Origin: Ampelomyces quisqualis | Taxonomy: Eukaryota; Ascomycota; Dothideomycetes; Pleosporales; Phaeosphaeriaceae | Direction: 5' to 3' | Assembly: GCA_018398575.1 (NCBI GenBank) | Contig: JAGTXZ010000003.1 | Span: 1,550,001-1,614,000, forward strand | DNA length: 64,000 bases | Shown: positions 10,870 through 22,917 of the stretch, in pieces | Position numbering within the stretch: the stretch's first letter is position 1 | Layout of the letters: the number at the start of each line of letters is the position of its first letter | The notes under the pieces: model-generated | The model's database searches: none | Told to the model about the DNA's origin: nothing | What the model saw: the letters and a program-made list of their open reading frames with translations, nothing else | Position numbers and translations under genes: made by a program

Positions 10870-11880
10870 AAGCTAGTAGACTTAAACGTCTAACTAGCTC
10901 TTACGCAGTAACTACACAAGTGCTTAGACTTATTCTTAATAGAAGCTATATTAATAGTGCAGTTAGTATAGCTTAGGATTAAGCTCTTAATGCAAGTGTT
11001 GTAAATCTTATACTTTTTAGCTCTAGAGTTATCTTTAAGGCTAAAGTAATTGCCTAGAGTAGAAAGCAACTTGTTAACATATAGAGGCCTATTAGTCTTA
11101 ATAACTAAGCTTGCTTACTTAGCTCTTAAATAAGAGCTAATAGCAAGTAGTAGTAGATAAGGCCTAAAGGTTTTCCCTATAGACTTAAGAGTAACAAAGA
11201 CTAACTAGAGCTTAGTAATAAGAGAGTAGCTTAGCTTTCTATCTTTGTTTAATTTAACTAGCGCAAATATTAGTACGTGTTTAGCTTAACTTATTAATAA
11301 ACTAGCACTTACTCTAGTTAATTACATTACTATAGCTAGAATAGTTAACTAGGTACTTATAAACTAGAAAGCAAGTATCTCTATTAGGCCTAGGAACAAG
11401 CTTATTCTTTATTATAGCTTAAAGATAAAGGTAAAGTATAACTAAGAAGCTAAGAAAGTATTAAGCGCATGTATTAGAAAAATTCTAATTAACTAAATGC
11501 AAAGTGTTAATTAAGCAACTATTAGCAATAGCTAAGCTAGAAACTTAGAGCTCTAAAGTAAGAATGCGCTAAATTATAAGAAGAGGTAGCTAAGTAGGTA
11601 AGGAAGTAGAGTGTACGCTAGAGTAAAGTAGTATAGCTGCATGCAGATAAGTTGCTTTAAAGAGCAAATAGAAGTAGTAAAGTAAGTAAGTAATAAGTAG
11701 ACAATACAAACTAAGCTAGAGCTAGTTAAAATACTTATTAATAAGGTAAAAAAGTTAAGTAGCTAATTATAGTATAGTAGTAGTAAAGTTATGCGTTAGG
11801 CAGGCTAAGAGAGAGAGAGGCGTAGAGCAAAGCAGTAAAAAAGAGAGTAGAGCTAAAAAGTAAGGTAAAGTTAGCTAACG
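10870..11880 (-). pseudogene. Upstream antisense coding-like region (copy 1)
   Basis: Another minus-strand frame, offset from the one downstream, reads with sparse stops. It includes KTNRPLYVNKLLSTLGNYFSLKDN near 11030-11100 and a Cys-bearing stretch (KSKHLCSYC, about 10910-10940). Together with 10030-10860 it may be a single protein broken by a frameshift, lying downstream of the Copia-type LTR at 11893-12110. No family assignment is possible. Confidence 0.3.
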
Positions 11881-11892
11881 CAAGACTTGTTA

Positions 11893-12110
11893 TATAAGAG
11901 CTAAGTAATACTATAGATTAAATTGTTATAAGTAAAAAAGATTCTATTACTTATTCTATACTATGTAAAGATTAATTAGATTAAATACTCTAAGCTAAGA
12001 AATAGCTTAATAAGTTAGTCTAGTTCTAAATAGATTCTATCTTATTAGTAACATGCTTAGTTATTACACGTAACAATTCTGTAATTTGCTAATTTACATA
12101 CTCTGTTATA
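11893..12110 (-). repeat. Solo Copia-type LTR in the accessory region (copy 1)
   Basis: This 218-bp block matches the LTR of the Copia element at 31696-31913 end to end, starting TATAAGAGC (plus strand) and ending CTCTGTTATA; both ends are mutated forms of TGTAGGAGC and CTCCGTTACA. No second LTR of this family was seen in the unit. The flanks (tgtta on the left, cactt on the right) do not match, so a clean solo-LTR target duplication is absent. An identical arrangement occurs at 24650-24867. Confidence 0.75.
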
Positions 12111-12118
12111 CACTTCCT

Positions 12119-12150
12119 AGATTAGGCAAACTTGTTAGCTTGCCTAATCT
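12119..12150. repeat. Perfect 11-bp hairpin (copy 1)
   Basis: AGATTAGGCAA at 12119-12129 pairs perfectly with TTGCCTAATCT at 12140-12150 across a 10-base loop. The stem is kept in the second tandem copy (24876-24907). It lies just outside the solo Copia LTR. Function unknown. Confidence 0.7.
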
Positions 12151-12388
12151 GTTTAGTAGAGCAGAAGTAGTAATTAAGGCAAATAGTAGTGCTACTTTAT
12201 ATTGCAGGCGTTGCGTTACTTAATTTATTAGTTTAAACATAAGTTATTAGCGCGTAAATTCCTAACTATTTACTATATATGTAATTAAATTTAATATTAG
12301 TATTATCTGCTTATAATTATAGCTTACGTTATCTTAACTTAGTCTTATATAAAAGTCTTGTAAGCAGGTAGTCTTATATTATAAGAGC

Positions 12389-12485
12389 AAACAGACTGTT
12401 AGTATAGGTTTACCTATAGGCTAAGCTTTAATTTAAAGCGTTTGCTGTTACCTAGCCTATTAGCTAGGTAAGAGGCAGTCTGTTT
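12389..12485. repeat. Nested inverted repeats (copy 1)
   Basis: An outer 10-bp perfect inverted repeat (AAACAGACTG 12389-12398; CAGTCTGTTT 12476-12485) encloses an inner 9-bp perfect stem (TTACCTAGC 12448-12456; GCTAGGTAA 12463-12471) and the palindrome CCTATAGG. The second tandem copy keeps the inner stem but has one change in the outer arm. It could be an RNA structure or a binding region; no tRNA cloverleaf fits. Confidence 0.6.
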
Positions 12486-12611
12486 ATGCGTATTGTTATA
12501 GAGTAAGATTGCGCAACTAGGTAAGAGAGTAGTAAGTAAGCTTATTACCTAGTAGTTACGTTGCTTAGGTATAAGAAGCCTACCTGCTCTCTTATTCTTA
12601 TACTCTAGGGC

Positions 12612-12642
12612 ATTAATTAACTTATTAATTAACTTATTAACT
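12612..12642. repeat. 12-bp AT-rich tandem repeat
   Basis: ATTAATTAACTT occurs twice in a row followed by ATTAACT. It is a short low-complexity repeat between the nested stems and the cysteine-motif frame. Confidence 0.7.
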
Positions 12643-12792
12643 AGCTACTTATCTATTAATTCTCTTTATTATCTACTTTATTAACTACTTTATCTATCTA
12701 CTCTATTATAGTAAGTTTTTTCTACTCTTAATCTAGTTTGTTGCTAACTCTAGTAGCTTTCTAAGAAGAATCTATTTGTTATAATTAACAAG

Positions 12793-13066
12793 ATAGCTTA
12801 CGCGCGCGCCTACAAGAAGAACGCTACTACCTCTGCGCCTGCTAATAAGAGTAAAGACAACTAGGTTCTAGTAAATTCTTTGCGCTAATTCTAGCGCAAG
12901 ACTAAGCAACGTAATTCTACGCCTAAGAGTAGAGTAGTCTCTAGCAAAGAGACTATTAAGGTTAAGAAGAAAGAGCCTTACTCTAGTTTGTGCTTACGCT
13001 ATACCTCTTAGTTTGCTAACAATTAAGGTAATAGCTACTACTATAGTAGAGCTAGATTAATAATAA
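12793..13066 (+). pseudogene. Cysteine-motif accessory ORF truncated by E2 (copy 1)
   Basis: The frame opens at ATA 12793, probably a mutated ATG. It encodes a basic N-terminus (AYARAYKKN, then SRVVSSKETIKVKKKEP) and a cysteine region SLCLRYTS...NNxGNSYYYSRAR. Assuming two Cys-to-Tyr changes, this would be a CxxC...C pattern, as in the accessory frame of Gypsy-5. The frame stops at the first base of E2 and the expected coiled-coil tail is missing. A metal-binding or nucleic-acid-binding role is only an inference from cysteine spacing. Confidence 0.45.
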
Positions 13067-13892
13067 CGTTAGGAAAATTTAAGATTAATCTAATTGGCCT
13101 AATTGCTGCAACTCGCGGCGGCCTAACAGCGATACTGTCTACTAGACAATTTACTAAAGTTGCCCTACTTACTTCTAGTTGCTAGCAACCTAACAGTAAC
13201 CTAATAGTGTTGCTAGTGTTGCTAGTGTTGCTAATGTTGCCAATTTTACTTACGTAACTGTATTGCTGTATTTTCATAATTACGTAAGTAACCTAAAAAT
13301 ACAAAATACAGAGCAGAATTCCCTCTTTAAAATGCACTATTTAGATTTTTTTTAGCTACTCTAGTTATTAAGATATAGCGCGTTAAAGTTATAAACTTTT
13401 TTAAAAAAACTTTAAAGTACGTTTAACACAATAGATCTTAACGCCTACACTATAATATATTAAAATAAAATAGTTCTATAGTAAAATCTACACTTTAGTT
13501 ACTATTTTTTTAAAAAAAAATATAATATATTATCTAGTTAAAGTGCTAGAGCTTTAGCGAAAACAAGCCTTAGCAAAGAACATTAAAAAGTTACAAACTT
13601 CACTGCTGTGCATCTTAGCAACTAGAGCAGCTATAAAAATTCTAAATAGTGCGTTTTAAAGAGGGAATTAAGCTCTATATTTTAGGTTTTTAGAATAATT
13701 ACGTAATTGCGCGGGTGGGGCAGGTGGGTCCAGTGGATCAGGTGGATTAATTTGGGCGTTTTTGTCTAATTAGGCGGCCAGAACAAATAGGGGTAGCTAG
13801 GCACTATAGACTACAGTTGAAAACTGTCTAGTTAACTATTCCAACAATGTCGCTAATGTTGCAGATGTTGCTAATGTTGTGTTTTCCTGACA
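13067..13892 (+). repeat. E2: recombinant copy of the E repeat
   Basis: This 826-bp copy starts CGTTAGGAAAA and ends TTTTCCTGACA. Its 5' third matches E3 and E5 (GTTGCTAGT iterons, no AGATCTGACAG segment). Its 3' end matches E1 (gggtagctaggcac type rather than ggggaccctaggg). It is thus a hybrid, as expected for the junction of an unequal crossover between an E1-type and an E3-type copy. Confidence 0.85.
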
Positions 13893-13895
13893 AAC

Positions 13896-16227
13896 ATGCT
13901 GTTGTTTAATAGTACTAATGTTACAGACTTTCTAGAGCGTTTTAAGGACTTCTTAAAGTACTATAGCTTTACAGACTAGATAATAATTAACAGACTAGTA
14001 GCCTACTGTAAGCTAAGACAGAGAACTATTATACAAGCGTCTAAAGAGTATACAAAAGCCTAAAATAACTACTTATAGAGAAAGCTCTGCAATAGCTTCT
14101 AATAACGCTTTAGAAATAATAATAAAAGTTAATAGAAAAAGCGTGTAAAGTACTTTAAACACTAGCTAGGTTAGTGCTAAATAAGATTAGACCTAAAGAT
14201 TAGAGACTACCTATAAGACTTTTAAATCTACAGTAAAAGGTATATTAAAGTAAGTACTATTAATAAGGACTATTATAGCTACTACTTTGTTAAGGGACTG
14301 CTGCTCTAACACGCAACAAAGATCCTAGAGAAGTTTAGCCTAAAAACAGACACTCTAAAGAACTTTAAGTATAAAAAGATCTAAGACTATTTAGCAAAGC
14401 GCCTAGAAGTAGAGAAAAAAGTATACATATTAAATCTAGTAGAAGCTATAAGAGCCTTTAAACTAGAGGTAGAGTTTAAAGTAGAACTAGTAGCTAAACA
14501 ACTATTAGCCTTACTGCAACAAAATAACTTTAAACCTAGAATTAAGTTAAAAATAAACTTTTAATCTACTACTCTTTAGTTACTAATAAAAAGTACTCTA
14601 TCTAAGAACTAGCGCAAGTAAGCTCCTCTTAGTGCAGCACCTACAAAGAACAAAGTAGATAACCTTGTAGATAAGATACTATAGCTTAGGCTTAACTAAA
14701 TAACTATTAAGCAGTAGCTATAGAGTATGTAATAGACCTCTTGCAAAGTAAAGCTTATAAACAATTTAGTTATTTATGCCTTAGTTTACAAGTAAACTAA
14801 AAAGCAATTAGAAGCTCTGTAACTATATATACCTTAGCTAGCTCTATAAAACTAGGGCTATTAGAACTATAGGTAATAATAGTAAGTATAGAGAAATAAC
14901 AACTATTAGCGTAATAGCTAGAACTATAACTACTTAAACAACAATTAGAGTTACTAGCAGAGACGTCCTAGTAAAGAACTACTAAGTAGCTTTAGAATAA
15001 ACTATTAGGTTTGTAATAAGACTAGGCATTTAAAGTAGAACTGCCTAACACTAAGAGGCTTTATTACTAACAGCTAGTGCTTTCTTAACAAACGCAACAT
15101 ACTCTAATAGAAGATGCCTAATAATTTATAGGGTAGAGTTACTAGCCTTAGCAACGCATAATAGACTAAGACTATTTTAGCTAAAATTAAGAGGCGCTTT
15201 CTAAAACACGACGTTAACTCTCTTAAGGTTAAATCTAAATTTATAGGTAGACCTAGTCTCTCTATTCCTATTAAGAACAACGCAGTCTTTATACAGCTAG
15301 TGCCTAATACCTTAAGAGCGCTATTAGAAGCAAACTATAATAAGTATTAGAACATATTAGACTGCCTTACAACTAAATCTAAAAAACTCTTTACTAATAA
15401 CAGCTTAGTATTAGCTGTAGTTATTAGCTAAAAATAAGTAAAATGCAGTAACAATTAACCTATATACAGTTAGGTTTAGGTTTAGAAGCTACCTTAGAAG
15501 CTAGTTAATAGGATCCTGCACTTAAAAGGCTATAGAAACAGAGATAACAGCTACTTTATAAGTAAAAAGTTAGAGTAAGACTACTTAGTTTAATTTGCAA
15601 GTAATAAGAAATTAGAAGATATAGAAATAGAGAAGGTTACCTAACTAACTAAAGGGCTGTTAAAGCCTACCTACGCAGTAGAGTAAAAGAAAAAGAACCT
15701 AAAGAAGTAGTAGCTAGTCTAGAAGTTTAAGGCTAACGCCTAATTAGTTATCTAGCGCATTTTTAACACTCTAGTTCTATTACTGCTTAAGACTGTTATT
15801 AGCAATATACTAGAGGTTAAGAAGAAGCTATTCTAAGTAAGCTACACGCTAGTAGAGTTTAAAGACCTTTTAGTTACTCTAACACGCTATATAATAGTTA
15901 AAAGCGCTAATAAAGACTTAGATAGAGACTAACCTACTATAAGAGCTAGTGTTAACTTGCTAACCTAGGGCTTACTCCTAGACTACGTGCTAGTTAAGGC
16001 AGTAAATAGAAAAGTAAGTAAGTACTTTAGTATTAATACTAAATACTAGTTAGACCTAGAGATTAGCTAGATTAAAAGGCACATCTAACGCAATAAAGAA
16101 CTAGGCCTTAAGCTTACTACTAATAAGGACTTTTGTAAGCCTACTTACTGTTAAAGAGAGTATAATTAAGCCTTAGGCGTAGAGCACCTTAAGAGAAAAT
16201 ACTTAAAAGTACCTATTAATATTAAGA
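13896..16227 (+). pseudogene. Gag-like region, tandem copy 2
   Basis: This is the same frame as in copy 1, shifted by exactly 12,757 bases and beginning MLLFNSTNVTDFLERF. Differences from copy 1 are nearly all transitions (for example the first stretch reads KDFLKYYSF in both). Most in-frame stops are shared between copies, so most of the damage predates the duplication or hit the same susceptible sites twice. Confidence 0.7.
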
Positions 16228-18837
16228 GGACCTAGTTTCTTAGCCTTATTAACTCTAGCGCAGAGCTTAACACTATAAAAAGAGAAATAGTAGAACAAGC
16301 TATACTTCTAATTACGTTTCTGCTAAAGAGTATAAGAACTACAAAAATAGTAGCAGTAAATAGTTTAACTAAAGGGTTCTTAGGTATTATATAGAAAGTA
16401 CCTATTACTATTAGGAGGATTAAAATCTATACTAGCTTCTTTATCCTTAAGAAGTGCACAAACCTAATTATCTTAGGCAATCTCTTTTTAACAGACGCTT
16501 AAGCTAGAATTAAGTACGCTACTAATAAGCTAACCTACTACTAAATCTTTAGCAAGGATAGTAAACACAGTATAAGATTTGTATACACAAGAGGTAATTA
16601 GATTAACGCGCTAGGACTCTACTCTAGGCTTCTAGTAGGAAACGTTAGAGGAGTGTAATTACTAGTGTTTTACTTCTATCTAAACCTATTGTATAGCTAG
16701 ACTAGAACTATTAAATAAACTTAATACAGCTTTAAATAGACCCTAATACTCTAAGTAAAGATTAGCTAGTAATAAAGTTAGCAACAGAGTAGCTCTAACA
16801 GAAATCTTTATTACTAATTATTCTCTTAGAAACACAGTTCTTCTAGTAGCTAGGTGTAGGCACTATAGGCGCAGGGCCTAATAGATCTATTATTATTAGT
16901 AATAGTAATAGAATATACATGCTTGTTAGCAACAGTGTAAGCTACTACTCTTAAAATATTATAGCAAGTGTTGTAAGGCAGCTCCCTTAGAGTCTTAGAA
17001 TTAATATTAGTGCTAAGAGCTTCTAAGAGCAAGAGCTTAGTAAAATAACTAGTAAGAAGAAGTTACTTATAAAAGTAATAATAATTTAGCTAAAGCGCAC
17101 AACTAATCTATAATTAAATAATATTTCCTTTAATGTTAGTACTTTACACAAGTAAAAAGCTTAAAAGGTCTAGCTAGTAAATAACTTAAAATAGACTTTA
17201 AGAGATATTAGTAAGTATAAAGATTAGAAAGAGCGTGCGCGCATTTAACAGGTACTAAACAAAAAGAACGCTCTATTCTTAAGCTACTTTAAGCTATAAT
17301 ATGCAAAGTTCCCTAGAGGCACAAGGCTTATACCTAAACGCCTGTTAAAGATAAAGATCTTCCTAGACTTACTCTTATAAGAGCAAGCTATGCTAGAAAA
17401 GCTACTACACTAATAAGAAGCTGCTCTAGCCTAAGACTTTAGCAAATTAGGATAAGTTAGCTATAAGGTAGTACTTCTAATTAAAATTAACACTATTCCT
17501 TACAAGGCGTAGCAAGCTAACTAGTTCTCTATCTTCTAAAAACTTAGAGACGTAGTAGTTAAAATAGTACAAGAATATATTAACTAAAGGGCTCTTAAAC
17601 TGTGCAGAAGCTAGTACTAAAACTTATAGTTTCTAGTAGCTAAGAAAGATAAAGGATATTAACTTATTAACAACGCGTAAAAGATTAATAAAGTTATAAT
17701 TTGTAACACAAACCTACTACCTAATCTAAATAAATTTGTAAAAGATTTTGCTAGTTGCGTAATTATAAGCTTGCTTAACTTCTTCTTAGGATATAACTAA
17801 GTAGAGCTGCATAAGAACTCTTAAGACGTAATAGCGTTCTATACACCTATTAGACTAGTATACTAGTGCACGCTGCCTATAGGTACAACAAATTTAGTTG
17901 CTAAATTTATACGCGTTATAACTAAGATATACTAAGATTATATTTTAGAACGCTGTAGGCCTTACCTAGATAACGTTTACATTAAGAGACTAAAGTCCTA
18001 CTATAACAGAATAGAAATTAAACTAGGTATTAGAAAATACGTTGTAAAACACTTCTGCAATATAGACGCTATATTAGCAGACATTAAGCGCGCAGAAGCT
18101 ATAATATTAGGCTATAAATTAGACTTCTATTATATGTTTATAGTTGTAGTAGGTTATTGTGTTAACACTACTAGCTACTATTCTAACTATAAGAAAATTA
18201 ACAAAATACTCTTCTAGCTACTCTATAGAAACTAAAAGGATGTCTAAATGTTTATTAGTATATGCGTGTATTACAAGGTATAGATTAAGCATTTTACTAT
18301 TATTTTAGAGCTGCTATTCTGCCTGCTACGCAAAAATGCGCCTGTTAAGTAGTCTTTAGAATAATAGAGCGCAATAGACAAATTAAAATACGCGCTATAC
18401 TCTACGCTAGCACTTGTCTCTATCTTTTATAATAAGCTATTACTTCTAATTGTTATTTCTATTAATAGTAGTAAAAAGAGTTAGGGCGCAGTTCTTATGC
18501 AGCTAGATCTAAAGGGTTGTTAGCACTCTATCTAGTATAAAAGTAAAGTTTAGTCTAAATCTAAACAAAATTAGGACTTAGGAAAATATAAATGCAAAGC
18601 TCTACTCTTAGCGCTAAAGAAGTTTTAGACCTACCTGTATAGAGTAGAGTTTATTGTAGAAACAGACGTAAAGACGCTAGTTATATAGCTTTAGCAAAGT
18701 GCAACTAACTTACTAAAAGCTCTTATTATATATTAGCTAGTACTTCTTAATATATAGAAATTTAATATAGTTTATATTAAAGGCAAGAAAAACGTAGTAG
18801 CTAACGCCCTTTTAAAAAGACCTTAGAAGCTAGGATA
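16228..18837 (+). pseudogene. Gypsy protease, reverse transcriptase and RNase H, tandem copy 2
   Basis: The domains match those of copy 1: protease near 16228-16627, reverse transcriptase near 17312-18217, RNase H to about 18837. The YLDD box reads YLDN here as well (about 17960-17977). Against copy 1 the second copy carries scattered C/T and G/A differences; it reads gagcgtgcgcgc where copy 1 reads gagcttgcgcgc, one of the few transversions seen. Confidence 0.8.
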
Positions 18838-19137
18838 AGAGCTACCTAATAAGCTAGAGAAGAATATTAAGGATTTTATTAACGTTTATTTAAATTTAGT
18901 ATAGCTTACTATTGCCCTATAGCTGCGCATATGCAACCTACATTATAGAGTATATAAGGCTAACGTTAGTTTTAAGAAAAACCTACTAGATAAAGCCTAT
19001 AGCAAAGAGTCTTAGGCTTAGGCTTGTTAGATTCTATTCTACTATTAGCCTAAGGGTCTTTTAGAAGCTAAAATAAAAAAGTTTACAAGGCTAGCACTTA
19101 AATTAATAGTAAGGGAGAGGCATCTATTCTTAATACT

Positions 19138-19867
19138 AACTAGAGAGCGCCTACTACAGCAAATTGTAGATAAACCTAACAAACGTTTAGCTATTATTAA
19201 AGCTATACACAATAAATTAGGACACTATAGAAAAAAAGGCATATAGCGTAAAGTTTAGGCACGTTATTATTAAGAAAGACAATATAAAGATATTAAGTCC
19301 TACGTTAAGTTATGCCTAAAGTGTTAAGTATACGCCTTAGCAACAATTTAAGAAGAACTCTAGCTAACAACCTTTCTAACAATGCCCTTTAGCTAGATAT
19401 TAATAGACATAGTCTATATACCTCTAGCTAGAAGTAAGAAGTTTCTTATAGTAGCTTAATGCACTATAACGCAGTAGGTTAAAGCTAAAGCCTTATTAAA
19501 CGCAGACTTAGCATCTATTATTAAGTTTCTAGAAAGAAAAGTCTTCTGCTAATAGGGCCTACTACTTAAAATTTTAGTTAATAGAGGCCCTAAAAACAAG
19601 TATCTACTAATTAACCTGTAATAGCAATTTAGAATCTATAGAGTAGTAGCTAGTGCCTATTATCTATAGAGTTAAGGCTTAATTAAATAAGGACACGCGC
19701 TAATAGTAGATGCCTTAAAGAAGCTTAGTAGAATATAGGTTAACTACTTACACTAAGTTCTATAGGCTAATTAGACTAGCGTTAAGCGTGTAACTAGAAA
19801 GACCTTAGTGTTTTTTATATATAGTTGTAAGCACGTACTGCCTATTAAATTGTGTATACTAACTTAG
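19138..19867 (+). pseudogene. Gypsy integrase, tandem copy 2
   Basis: The zinc module and DDE core sit at the same offset as in copy 1, with the motif ILVNRGPKN again carrying Asn where the catalytic Asp belongs. The C-terminal tail reaches about 20280. Damage pattern and length equal those of copy 1. Confidence 0.8.
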
Positions 19868-20675
19868 CAGACCTTACTTTAGAAAGAAGTAACTAATACT
19901 ACTTTACTCTTAGTAATAAGAGCTTATTAATTTAAGAAGAGAGATATTAGGTTGCAAGAGTCTATTGCTAGAATAGTCTAACTAAGAAACAATAACAAGA
20001 ACTACTTTAATAAGAATAGAGTTACTAGAGTAGATAAACTAAAGGTTAGCAACTTAGTTTTACTTAGAGATTTCTACTACAATAATAACTAATTAGTACT
20101 TAGCAAGTTCCTTCTAAAATAGTTAGAGCTATTTAGAATATATAAAGTTAAAGAGAAGAAGTAGTATAACCTTAAGGAGCTTAATAGAGCACTATTTTAA
20201 AGCTATACGCTAGGTAATAGGTTAAAGAAGTTCTATTAGCGCACTAAAGTAGACCTAAAGCTTATTAACTAGACTCTATCTACTAACAAGACTAAAGACT
20301 AGGTACTCTCTAGCTATAGGCAGGACATTCTACAACTAGTAGGAGAATTAGTAGCGCACTAGTGCTCTAAGAGGCTTAAGAATGCTGCTAAAGTAGATAA
20401 GGATAAAAATTTAGATTTAGAATAGTTAGCAGAGACGCGCTAAAGGGCTATTAGAGTACGCATTGTAAAAAACCTAAACTTTAACAAATCTAAATACAAA
20501 GTTATTAGAATAGCTTTAAAGCATCTATAAGAACGTAAATAGATAGTAAAGAAAGGTATATAACAGACGCAGTTTACAATAATTCTACTAGCTATTAGAA
20601 GTAATACTATTAAGACTAGCCTATACATTTGCTATTTAGAAGCTATATTAGCGCTACACTACAGTGCATTTAAGC

Positions 20676-20996
20676 CTAAACTTCTAAATATACTAAAGCT
20701 TTAGAAAAAGTAGCAGTATTATTGCTAGCATTAACAAGTACATTAACGTTAACTTCTATCTTATCTCTATTATTAATATTATTCTTAGTAACTGTATCTA
20801 TAGACTTACTAGCCTTATCTTTAGACCTAGATTTAGAATCTAGTTTAACAGCCTAACTAGGATTAAAATTAGAGTTGCTATTATTAGAGAGCTCTAGCAG
20901 CTCTTTAGTTACGCAAGACCCTCTACTATAATAGCTCTTGTTATTAGCTGTATTGCGCAGCAGCCTTCTCTAAACAAATAAACTTTAATTAAACCT
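20676..20996 (-). pseudogene. Small Asn/Ser/Lys-rich antisense ORF (copy 2)
   Basis: This is the counterpart of 7919-8239. The body is conserved, but the start codon region reads acctta instead of acatta on the plus strand, so the ATG is absent here. Function unknown. Confidence 0.4.
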
Positions 20997-21211
20997 TACA
21001 GTAGCCTAGCAAGTTAAAACAAGAAACTAAAAGCAAGACGCATATTTTCTAATACTCTATACAGTAGAAATAGGTAGCGTTAGCAAGATATTGCGAGCGT
21101 TAAGACTATTTTAATTAACAGATTGCTTTAAATTACCTAAGCTACTGTAATATTAGCGCAATTCTAAAAGAAGTCTCTAAAAAAGAGTATTTTTAAACAA
21201 GAGTTAGTAAC

Positions 21212-22917
21212 TTACCTATATAAGAATAAGCCTAGAAGCCTATATTATAGAAGTAGTTAGTGCAAGCACTATAGAGCAGCTACTTACTATTATAGATAAT
21301 ACTATAATACTTACTAAAAGTGTATTTGCAATTACTCTTTGCGCAACAGCTATAAGGCTAAATATTATACTAGCTAGAGTCTAGGTATATATAAGCAGAC
21401 TAACTATAATATAGAATAAGTGCAGCTAGATTGTCCTTAAGAAAGTTGCAGCCTATGCCTAAGCAAAAGTAATCTTTAACTAAGATTCTATTAGTCTTTA
21501 TATTAAAGGAGTTAAACTAGATAGCTAGTATATATCTACTTTCTTCTATAAGCTTAGAAGATAGGGCGCAGTTAATAAGCAGTAGGAAGAGGCTTCTTCT
21601 ATTAGTTTTAACCTTAAAAAGCATGTGCTAGAGCTAAGTAATAACCTTAATAGTTATTTAGCTAGATAATATTACTACAACTATAAATAAATTAGCTTAA
21701 ATTAACTAACAAGTTATTTAAATACTACTTACGCTAGTTATAGATAGTATTATAAGAGGAAGTAACCTTCTTATAGATATATAGCTTAGAAGTCTTATTA
21801 CTATAATAACTAGGGAAGATTAGCTTTGTAAGAGATGTCTAAGTAATAGACTAAGGAGTAGGCAGAAAGGCTATTAGAGTTAGCGTGTAATACTAAGTAA
21901 TCTAAGCTTAAAGCTTGCTATTACCTATACTCTAAGTCTTAGCTAGCTTACTATAAGCTTAAGGAGTTGTTAGAACTTTAATAGATAACTTAGAAAAGCC
22001 TAAGTTGTTATTAGAAAAGCCTAGATTGCTATTAAGAAAGCCTAGGCTATTATTAGAGAAACTAAGCATATCTCTAGAGATTAACTATACTGCATTATAG
22101 AACTTATTACTAGACTCTAAAGTAATAGTAATAGGTAAGTATAATAGACGCAGAATAGAACTGCGTAGACGTAAATTTTAGAGTAACGCGTATTTAAGCT
22201 GCTAAAGAAGCTTATTAATTGTAGCTAGGGTAGCAGCGTTAGGTAGGGGTAGTAAAGGAGTTGTTAGGAGAGTTTAGAAAGCTAGCAAAATTCTCTTAGC
22301 AACCTTAGGCTTAGCAGATAGCTCTTAGAATAGTAGCAGCTTAAGTAACAGCCTATACACTACAGCTAAAGACTTAACAGCCTTACTAGATAGAAAGGGA
22401 GTAGAAGAGTACTATAAGCTGCTCTTAGAACTAGGCTATTGCTTATAGAGAGATTAAGGAGTAGGCAGAGGCAGTGTTAAGCGCAGTAGGAATCAAATAA
22501 GCAGGCAATATTAAGCAGCAGCGTAGAAATCTATACTAAGTAAAGTAATTAACAGGCTTAGAATAAGAGTATAAGAGTCTAAAAGTAAGGTAAAGTAGAG
22601 TATTTAATAAAAGCCTAAGTAACGCGCAGTTAAAACAACGCGCCTAACAACGCGCTAGTTAAGTAAGAGAAAAATAACAAATAGTAGTAATAGAGCATTA
22701 GTTAATTAGAAAAATTAGAAAAGAGAAAAGGCTTCTTTTTGTAAGAAGAGGAGAAAGCAGTACCCTCTAGTACAGCTATAAACTCTAAAGATGCGTTAAA
22801 AGAGAAGAGTTAATTCTACAAAAAGCTACTACAAAAATAAGATCTATAATAGAGAACTCTAATTGTTACAAGAGTTATTTAGACTACTTAAGCTATTACT
22901 TAAGGCATCTATATTAA
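21212..22917 (+). pseudogene. Long coiled-coil-type accessory ORF (copy 2)
   Basis: This is the counterpart of 8455-10160, with the same frame, the same 21-bp heptad repeat (21990-22052) and the same basic tail. No net length change is seen between copies. Function unknown. Confidence 0.5.
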
